DNA of 64,000 nucleotides from Dendrobium chrysotoxum. Taxonomy: Eukaryota; Streptophyta; Magnoliopsida; Asparagales; Orchidaceae. The stretch is from NCBI GenBank assembly GCA_019925795.1, contig CM034300.1:51690873-51754872 (forward strand), in the 5' to 3' direction. Below the pieces are notes generated by a model. That model saw only the letters and a program-made list of their open reading frames with translations. It did no database searches and had not been told where the DNA came from. How positions within the stretch are numbered: position 1 is the stretch's first letter; each line of letters starts with the position of its first letter. Made by a program: the position numbers and the translations under genes. Of this stretch, positions 58,801-64,000 are shown one piece after another.

Positions 58801-61800
58801 GAACTTACTTTTCAAGCAGAGAATACATTTTCTTAAGAGCAGCTTCACAAGGAACTTTAGGATCATCAACAAAAGATGACACCTGCATCTCCAGCTTCAT
58901 CAGGTCTTGGTACTCGAAAGCTGCCTCTCTTAAAGCATCAGCTTTTCCCTCAGGCCAATCGAAGTGCTTAAGAACTGCTCTTTCATCAACCTATCAAAGA
59001 TAAACATAGTTCAGTCAGCTAGAAACCAGCTAAGTGTATACAAATCATTACAAAGCTGAGTATTAGTGTGCAAATTTAAGTTCTTATCAATAAAAAATAT
59101 AACAACAGAAGTAATAAAAACGAATACCAAAAATGAGAGCTCTTCATCCAGCCAGTTCACAAAGGCAACGAGATCTTGTATATTTGTGAAGGAAGCTGCC
59201 CGAACCTCTGCGGCTAATGACTGGACAAAATCACCTTGGGTCTCCACATCAGCTTTAACCTGAATCCAGTTTCAACAATTCTGATATTTTCCAAATTGGT
59301 CAACAAAAACATATTGAGAAGGCTGTTACATTTTATGAAGTACTGCTTACAGCTAAAAGGAATGTCGATCTGTTGGCAATCTCTCCAATCATGTTACTTC
59401 TCGCATCTAGTGTACTGGAGGTTGTGGAAGGAATCGATGTGATCTCCTTCTTGGCTTCGCGCTTCATCAAAGACTGGTAGAACTCCACCAGCTCAGGGGC
59501 CCTATGAACTTTGTCACCACCAATTGTACCTTTAGATAGGCTTCCTGGAGGGGGAGGAGGCCTCGGTGGTCCACCTAGTGGCAGTGGTGGTGGCAGAGGT
59601 GCACCAGGTGATAAAGGTGGAACTGGCGGTGGTGGGGGTGGAGCAGCAACTGATGTGTTGACAGTTTTGTTATCAATTCTAGAGGTACTGCCTGTTGATG
59701 ATGGCGGTGGCCTAGGAATTCTTGGCGGCCTCTTCTCAATCTCTGCCAGTTTCATCTTGCTAACTACTGGACTAGCAATCTTGCTTTCATCAGTCTCACC
59801 AGATTCACTTGCTCCAGCCGCTCCACCAACTTTCTCCTTTATCTGAGCTAGCTTAGGTGGCAATTTAACAGGCTTCTCCTTGTTTCCCATATTTCTGAAT
59901 TCATAATTTGAACTAAAACTAGATGGCCCTCCACCAAATCGTTCTGCTCGTGCTTGATCAACCTTCTCCTTGATCATTTTCTCCCGCTCCATTGCTAGCT
60001 TGTGGCGATCCTTAAAAGCAGGGTATTTCTCATCAGCCTCACCTTCAACTGTCTTGGACATAAGCTGAAACGAAGCAGCAACACTATTTAATGAGTCATT
60101 TGAATCAGCACGTGTAATAATTGGTGGCAAGCTATGCTGCTTCAAGAGTTCAGTTGGGTTTTCATCATTTTTCCCATATGTAGTAATGGCGTTGCCATCT
60201 CCAGCATTTCTTAGCATGAGAACTTCCAATGGGCCCCTGGGAGCAGATGATCTGTAGGTCATACTGGTCCGCATTGGCGAAGCGGCCCCTAGAGACCGAG
60301 TTGGCGAGGCCAAAACATTGTCATCCTTGCTCTTGCCCCATCTCTTCATCTTTTGCAAAAGGCTTGCCTTTTTACTTATAGAACTGAATCTGCTTGAAGA
60401 ACTATCTATAGAAACGTTGTCAAAGTCTTCACTTCCAGGAGATGAAGGCATTGACGATATACTTTCCAGATCCGTATCTCCCTGACCCCGTTCAGATCCT
60501 GCATACTCTAGCATCAGCCTCTTCGCCTTCTCCTGGGACTTCGGACTCAAGCTCTTGCTGAGATCACGAGCCGATGTCTTGCCAGCTGGCTTTTGATAAT
60601 TCCTAAGTTCATATCTCAAGCAGGCATTGACCCAACGGAGGTAAACCAATTCCTCTACTTCACTGAATCTGCTAATTTGCAGGCCTTCCACTTGCTTGAT
60701 AAGGTCTTCATTGGCATGCCGCAAACTATTGGCCTCTTCCCTCTCCTTCGCAACTATCTCACTCTGCAAGAAGAGAGTGAGAAAAATAACCAATTGAACT
60801 GATAAGAGCCATCAAATTAAAGAGCTTTGTGGACGAAATTCTTAGGCAATTTGTACACTTCAAGTTCCAAAAGGCAAAATAAAGACACAATTACTATCAT
60901 AGGACGACAAAAAATTGTGCATGTGTTACCGTGATCATAAAGTTGCTGTGCAGGAGGTTGGGTGTATTTTGAGTGAAATAAATTGCAAATCCATGCACAT
61001 ACTAACAAATATAAACTTCAAATCAGAGATTTCCACGGTTAGAGCTGAAGTACCAAAAGACATTTAAAGTCCCACGACTCCACAAAAAAAAAGGACTGTC
61101 ATATCAAACTTTGAAAAGAAAAGCAAGAAGTCTCAGATTATGAGAAATAAGAATGCTAAACTAAAAGTGTGACGAGGAAGCCGGACAAAGAAAGTACTAT
61201 ATTACTGATAAGGTATCAGTAGCATCTATTAATAACAGTGGGAAAAATGTTATGCGATATGAACATGGACATCAGAGAGCAAAAGATTAACTAATATGAA
61301 AGGAATAAATAAACTTAGGAAAACATGTAAGAAGTCTTCACAAAGACAAAATAATTTAAAACAATCATACACTAAAAAATAATGAAGGCGAATTCACAAA
61401 TTTGACTTCATATTTCATGATATTAGACTGATGATGCTGATAATGATGATAACAATCTTTACAAGATCGCCTAAAAAAGCAATCACAGAAATAGTAAAGA
61501 AGCAATTCTTTCAACATGCAAATTGAAGCATAAGAATATAAGTATGTATAGGACTGGAATAGAAAGAAAAAGAACAGTAAATAGTGATTTTTTAAACCAA
61601 CATAAACAGAGTCATTTCATGTCTACCCATCATTTAGAGCTTTCACAAATTATTCTTATTCGCAAGCCTTATGCAGCAAATATTTCACACTTACAATTTC
61701 CATACTAATCAGGAAAACATACAAAAAAACGGCACAAGAACTCGAATAAACAAATACCTCTGTAACATTCGATATTGTTGCTGCTCTAGCTTCAGCAGCG

Positions 61801-62877
61801 TCCAACTTCACAATAAGCTCCCTCTTCTCAAGCTGAAGCTCTTTGTTCTTCCTCCTCAGCTCCACTACTTCGACCTCTAGCTCTTTAAGAGCTTTAAGGT
61901 TCTTCTCCACTTCAGCATCTTTTTTTGAGGCCTCCTCCTCCTTTGATTGGAGACTGGTAACCTGCTGCTTTAGCAACAGCAGTTGCCCTTTAGTTTGGTT
62001 AGCATCAATCTGGATTTGCCTTTGCAATTCCCTAAGCTTGTTCCTAGCAACCTCCAGTTCCTTCTTGGCTGTATTTCCCTGTGCAATCTCCTCCTGATGC
62101 TTCTTCCTCTCAGCCTGTAAAGAGTTAATAGTGACGTTGAGCATCTCGATCTCTATATTCTTAATTTTCAACTGCTTTTGCAATTCCGTAATGTCTGATT
62201 CCTGCTCTTTTAAACCATAGTACTCCAATAACTCGCCTTCCAGTTTCACTTCACGCTCTTCCAATTCCATCACCAAGTTTCGCAGTCTCTCCAGTTCAGA
62301 AGCGTTGTTTGCCATCTCAATATCATACTCTAAAGTAGGCATGATATCATACTTGTCAGTGGATGCTGGAACCACTAACTCGCCACAAAGAAGGCTCTCA
62401 AACTCGGGCAGCATATCCTCATCATCTTCAAAGTCCGCAGGAATTATGTTGCTCTGAGGTGCATTTATTACACTGCTAATCGTCTTAACTTGCTCTTCTT
62501 CTTTTTCCTCTTCCTGTAAAAATGAGAGAAAATATAATCAGCAATGACATATAGTCAATCATTACAAAACTTATTTTGTTTTGCTTATGTAAACCTTTGG
62601 TTGACAAAGGCTAGCATCTCCTTCCCGTTCTGTCTGTACCTCCTCAAGCAATTCCAGCTCAGGCTTTGCCTTGCCATTCTCTGTTGTCAAATTTACGAAT
62701 ATAAATCAGAGAAATATAAACTTCAACATAGGTAGGAGCTAATTCAACATGAAAGCTTCACAATTTTACTTGATTGCTACCTGAAGGCTTTAGCTGAGAT
62801 GGCTTTGGACAATTAGTCTGCTTTACTGCATAAGCAGCAACAGAGGCAGCAACGATGAAGCCTAATCTAAAAAGCAT
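47390..62877 (-). CDS. CHUP1: CHUP1, chloroplast unusual positioning 1 (nine exons)
   Basis: An outer-envelope protein of chloroplasts that binds actin and profilin and is needed for light-driven chloroplast movement and anchoring at the plasma membrane. Exons (minus): 62877-62781, 62680-62595, 62513-61758, 60763-59351, 59259-59128, 58990-58809, 58733-58622, 47736-47593, 47479-47390. Joined they keep frame and give 1003 residues, the family's usual length of about 1000. Order: hydrophobic N-terminal anchor (residues 3-19), acidic linker, long coiled coil (about 127-360), actin-binding-region wording LVYLRW..ACLRYELRNY, serine-rich basic region, proline-rich segment (about 658-720) and the conserved C-terminal domain ending FAGGFDSESM..FEELR. 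Boundaries are GT-AG except intron 8. Intron 7 is 10.9 kb of nested repeats. No stop or frameshift was seen, so it is probably functional. Confidence 0.95.
47930..48670 (+). repeat. Possible Tat-type LTR relic
   Basis: C-rich wording (CTCGCCTTCTCTC, CCCACGGGATGAA, TGCCCAGGTGTCGAGC) unlike the AT-rich surroundings and similar in style to 41850-42360. It ends near TTGATTGATTCTTACTTTGGGAA, which could be a decayed TTGGCGCCGTCTGTGGGAA primer-site phrase. Weak evidence. Confidence 0.35.
48730..49417 (+). repeat. Tandem duplication of about 344 bp in the left LTR of element D
   Basis: Unit 1 (48730-49073) and unit 2 (49074-about 49417) both run from CTCAGTATGAAAGCTTCCTA through GCAAGCATGRAATTCAC and GCACTATAGTGGC to CCCACTACTAGAACACTGG. 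They differ by scattered substitutions and short indels. The right LTR has only one such unit. Confidence 0.88.
50232..50243 (+). promoter_or_regulatory. Primer-binding site of element D
   Basis: TGGTATCGAAGC, one to two changes from the initiator-Met type TGGTATCAGAGC, 18 bp before the gag ATG. Confidence 0.65.
50261..50607 (+). pseudogene. gag of element D, 5' part
   Basis: ATG at 50261 opens a broken gag frame that reads ENQDAWSFF, then in shifted frames LSIKLQQKL, FHINKGALIKSYLKEFN. These correspond to the copia gag order ..W..I, (SL)xxKLxLKxxLYxxxMxEGxSLxxHIxxF. It stops dead at 50607, where the 5.57-kb element is inserted. The next gag words lie at 56179. Confidence 0.65.
51300..52220. 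repeat. Short direct duplications within the 5.57-kb insertion
   Basis: TGCCATTTGGCGGCGA occurs at about 51322 and 51381. A unit of about 140 bp (GACTCCTAT..., GGATCGGGTT, GACCCGCGCAGCATCCCTAG, ACCAATAACAYGCTCGCCGG) occurs twice, at about 51953-52075 and 52108-52220. Confidence 0.85.
52345..53960. repeat. Tandem 61-bp pair and degenerate array
   Basis: Two near-identical 61-bp units (GACGCCTTCTGTCTGCTTGT ... ACAGATCCGGTGGC) at about 52350-52410 and 52411-52471. A long run follows of loosely similar phrases built on CTCGTAGG, TTGCAGYGGATC and TTGTAT. Its open frames on both strands show no family resemblance. Confidence 0.65.
53990..54510. repeat. Degenerate AGTTCAA array
   Basis: Some thirty imperfect copies of AGTTCAA or TTGAACT-type heptamers (CAAGTTCAAGTT, GAGTTCAAGTTCAACTTGAG, ATTCAGTTCAAGTTT) in 520 bp, often as inverted pairs (AGTTCAACTTGAGTTC). 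Confidence 0.85.
54589..54985. repeat. Five hairpin repeats CCACCACGCTTAAGAAAGCG
   Basis: CACGCTTAAGAAAGCGTG folds on itself (CACGCTT/AAGCGTG). It occurs at about 54589, 54665, 54770, 54840 and 54955, each after CCCAC and followed by TATRG. Spacings alternate short and long (76, 105, 70, 115 bp), about 183 bp per pair, which suggests a two-hairpin unit. The third copy has one base moved across the loop. Confidence 0.9.
55105..55440. repeat. AT-only block, (TTAATTATAA)-like
   Basis: About 330 bp almost without G or C, made of TTAATTATAATTAAT variants, between two GC-rich segments. Confidence 0.9.
55470..56130 (-). promoter_or_regulatory. GC-rich promoter/leader-like segment (CHUP1 sense strand)
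   Basis: Much more GC-rich than its surroundings. On the minus strand it reads TTAAATA (55987-55981, TATA-like), then C-rich leader wording, a (GA)n tract (55850-55795), more CCG/CTC-rich sequence and TGTGAAGGTAATAACC near 55520, a fair splice donor. This resembles the promoter and leader of an LTR. It lies inside CHUP1 intron 7, in the direction of CHUP1 transcription. Activity is inferred, not shown. Confidence 0.4.
55795..55850. repeat. (CT)n microsatellite
   Basis: About 25 CT dinucleotides with one interruption (TTCT). The arginine/glutamate-only open frames on the minus strand come from this tract. Confidence 0.95.
56174..57240 (+). pseudogene. gag 3' part and protease/pre-integrase relic of element D
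   Basis: It continues the gag of 50261-50607: VNVYDGDQALLNLCF and IIKALKDVKNSL match the copia DxDQALLLLxSLP ... ITLxDVxxxL block. A decayed zinc knuckle (YFYYNRKGYIKRNC) lies near 56480. IHDGVIVLLTGI and ISVLKVCKCASVVMK near 56770-56930 resemble the stretch between protease and integrase (xxHDGVVRTLxxVRHVP, LKVxKGxxVVMK). No integrase or RT follows. Confidence 0.7.
57747..57865. mobile_element. Tourist-like MITE, copy 3, in CHUP1 intron 7
   Basis: 119 bp, starting GGCTTCATTTGGGACAAC and ending GCCGTCCCAAACATAGCC, with TTA on both sides (57744-57746 and 57866-57868). It is close to copy 2 in ends and interior (AAAATTT..TACTAAAA, AAGCAGTAAGAA). Confidence 0.9.
58622..59259 (-). CDS. CHUP1: CHUP1 exons 5-7: first part of C-terminal domain
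   Basis: Exon 5 (59259-59128, 44 codons) reads VKADVETQGDFVQSLAAEV to LDEELSFL. Exon 6 (58990-58809) reads VDERAVLKHFDWPEGKADALREA and ends within a codon. Exon 7 (58733-58622) continues KVEQSVYALLRTRDMAIARY to SDSGVVGK. All sites are GT-AG. These blocks are highly conserved in the CHUP1/IPGA1 family. The C-terminal domain has been linked to assembly of chloroplast-associated actin filaments. Exon 7's donor opens the giant intron. Confidence 0.94.
59351..60763 (-). CDS. CHUP1: CHUP1 exon 4: actin-binding and proline-rich regions
   Basis: The largest exon, 471 codons (residues 314-784), in phase 0 at both ends (acceptor TTGCAG, donor GTAAGC). It finishes the coiled coil (SEIVAKEREEANSLRHANEDL), then EELVYLRWVNACLRYELRNYQ in the reported F-actin-binding area. 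A Ser/Lys-rich stretch with KMKRWGKSKDD and HSLPPIITRADSNDSLNS follows, then PVKLPPKLAQIKEKV, and a proline-rich segment with a run of six P (about residues 690-696) of the kind that binds profilin. APELVEFYQSLMKRE near the end opens the conserved C-terminal domain. Confidence 0.94.
61758..62877 (-). CDS. CHUP1: CHUP1 exons 1-3: envelope anchor and coiled coil
   Basis: Exon 1 (62877-62781) begins MLFRLGFIVAASVAAYAV, the hydrophobic segment that anchors CHUP1 in the chloroplast outer envelope. This decides the start, since no other ATG would supply it. Exon 2 (62680-62595) encodes an E/K-rich linker and is entered in phase 1. Exon 3 (62513-61758, 252 codons) starts EEEKEEEQVK, has the acidic patch DFEDDEDMLPEFESLL and then about 190 residues of heptad-rich E/L/K/Q sequence, the coiled coil used for dimerisation and plasma-membrane anchoring in the Arabidopsis protein. 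It ends NVTE at a GTATTT donor. Confidence 0.93.
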
Positions 62878-63960
62878 GAAGAGATACAGGAAAAAACTCA
62901 CTACTTCCTTCACACATCACCTCTCCAGCACTTGGCCAATTTCAACAATTCCAAGAATCAAACATTCACAGATGAACATCAAAAATGTTGAATGGAACTG
63001 AGCGAAGAAGGCAAGGAGAAGGATGAAAGTTTATCAATCCATTCCAACATATGTCTAACACACGAAATATGTTTCCATTATCTTTGTATTTCTAATGGAT
63101 AGAAAAACGGAGCACCTCTTATTAAAACAAGAGAACACCACCAGAATATGTGGCTAGCCTGATCCATCCTTTCTTACAATACTAAAATTCTTTCGTCATC
63201 TTTGTGAACCCAGAAGTTGTCCACTCCACGAGAATTTCCTGTCAGATAAGATCATCCTAAGAAGCTGACAAGCCATCAATATCAACGGAAAGAGAAAAAC
63301 AAGAATACCAAAACAGTTAGATGAAAGATGAGCCCGAAAGCCACTCAGCTCGCTGGCTTTCTAAACTACCAGGTAAGGTACAATCTGTCCTTTTATTCTC
63401 ATCTCTTGCCTGTTGTTTGGAGGGAAACTAAAGGGCAGTAATTTCCAAGTGATTTGTATACTAGCCCAATGTTGGCTTTCATTTCAATCGAGAAAAAGAA
63501 CAGACATCACTCCCAGAGGCGAAGATCCTTAATTTCCTTGTTTACTGTAACGGGCCAACGGCTCTATTATATTGCACCTAATGCTTTTAACCAAACCACT
63601 GAAACCAGTCCCTGATGTGCGTCTATTTTTATTTTGGTAGTATATAGAAAATTGTAATAATTGGAGTAAGACAAAGTCTGCACATGGGAGGCCTGTGACC
63701 CATGGATAATTGGAACCATCAGTAAGGCGTGGGCCCACAGGGGATATATGTATGGAGCTACATCCATGTCTCTCTCATGGGCCCACAAGCAACCAATTGG
63801 ATTGCTATTTTGGAACAACTTGGGCTTGGCCTTGGATTCAATACCACTCAAATCTGCGAGCACTTCATGCTGAAAGTTATTCTGGCTTCCAGTGAAGAAC
63901 AGCAATAATTAGATACCATGTTTCTAACTAGGGGTCGAACTTGGAGGGGTTTGTGGGGTT
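62878..63960 (-). promoter_or_regulatory. CHUP1: CHUP1 5' leader and putative promoter
   Basis: No coding sequence is visible upstream of the CHUP1 ATG. At 63728-63737 lies the palindrome GTGGGCCCAC, and at 63777-63785 TGGGCCCAC. These are site II (TGGGCY) elements of the kind bound by TCP factors in plant housekeeping promoters. CAACCAATTGGATTG (63787 onward) holds CCAAT in both directions. The transcription start, and whether the leader contains an intron, cannot be told from sequence alone. Confidence 0.4.
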
Positions 63961-64000
63961 AACATAACTTTTATATCGTCCTATGTGACATAAATCAATA

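Noticed and set aside
59511..59846. Glycine-rich open frame on the plus strand
   Set aside because: Exact antisense of the CHUP1 proline-rich exon; codon-complement artefact.
1..64000. tRNA, rRNA or organellar DNA inserts
   Set aside because: I saw no tRNA cloverleaf-type box A/box B pair or rRNA wording. Primer-binding sites resemble tRNA ends only over about 12 bases.

Overview
This is a nuclear segment of a flowering-plant genome. It is AT-rich, dominated by LTR retrotransposons of several lineages, and carries an intron-rich plant-specific gene. Nothing points to a bacterium, plasmid or organelle. I cannot place the species.

Host genes. The right third holds one complete gene on the minus strand, CHUP1 (chloroplast unusual positioning 1): nine exons between 62877 and 47390, about 1003 residues when spliced. 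Exons 1-7 lie at 62.9-58.6 kb and exons 8-9 at 47.7-47.4 kb, separated by a 10.9-kb intron filled with nested repeats. A small uncharacterised plant protein (11120-11404, +) is the only other likely host gene. Its stop codon is followed at once by a Tourist-type MITE.

Repeat layout. 1-2.4 kb: 3' end of a SIRE-like Ty1/copia element (copy A, +). 3.3-3.7 kb: Ty3/gypsy gag relic. 4.08-4.59 kb: 5'-truncated LINE with an 18-bp target-site duplication. 4.6-12.1 kb: low-information AT-rich DNA with two MITEs. 12.36-about 33 kb: a broken Athila/Tat-like Ty3/gypsy element, interrupted first by a full-length 10.7-kb SIRE-like copia element (copy B, 13919-24633, minus) and then by a two-LTR deletion derivative of a Tekay/Del-like gypsy element (24958-29457). 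33.0-41.3 kb: SIRE-like element C (+), lacking its 5' LTR. 42.4-45.5 kb: LTR plus leader of a relative of the Tekay/Del-like element. Inside the CHUP1 intron: an older copia element D, split in its gag by a 5.57-kb, repeat-rich insertion that has no recognisable protein.

Main observations. (1) The leader part of the SIRE-like LTRs carries a tandem module, GGTTCTCTGCC + 5-nt arm + 5-nt loop + 5-nt arm + AAAAGGA. The arms differ between units but stay complementary. (2) The same elements carry dense arrays of a near-palindrome, ATCGTCC-n-GGACGAT, upstream in the LTR and again before the envelope-like ORF. (3) The CHUP1 intron holds a datable nest of insertions, including a GC-rich promoter-like segment in the CHUP1 sense direction. 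(4) CHUP1 intron 8 appears to use a GC-AG splice pair. All alignments and counts were made by eye.
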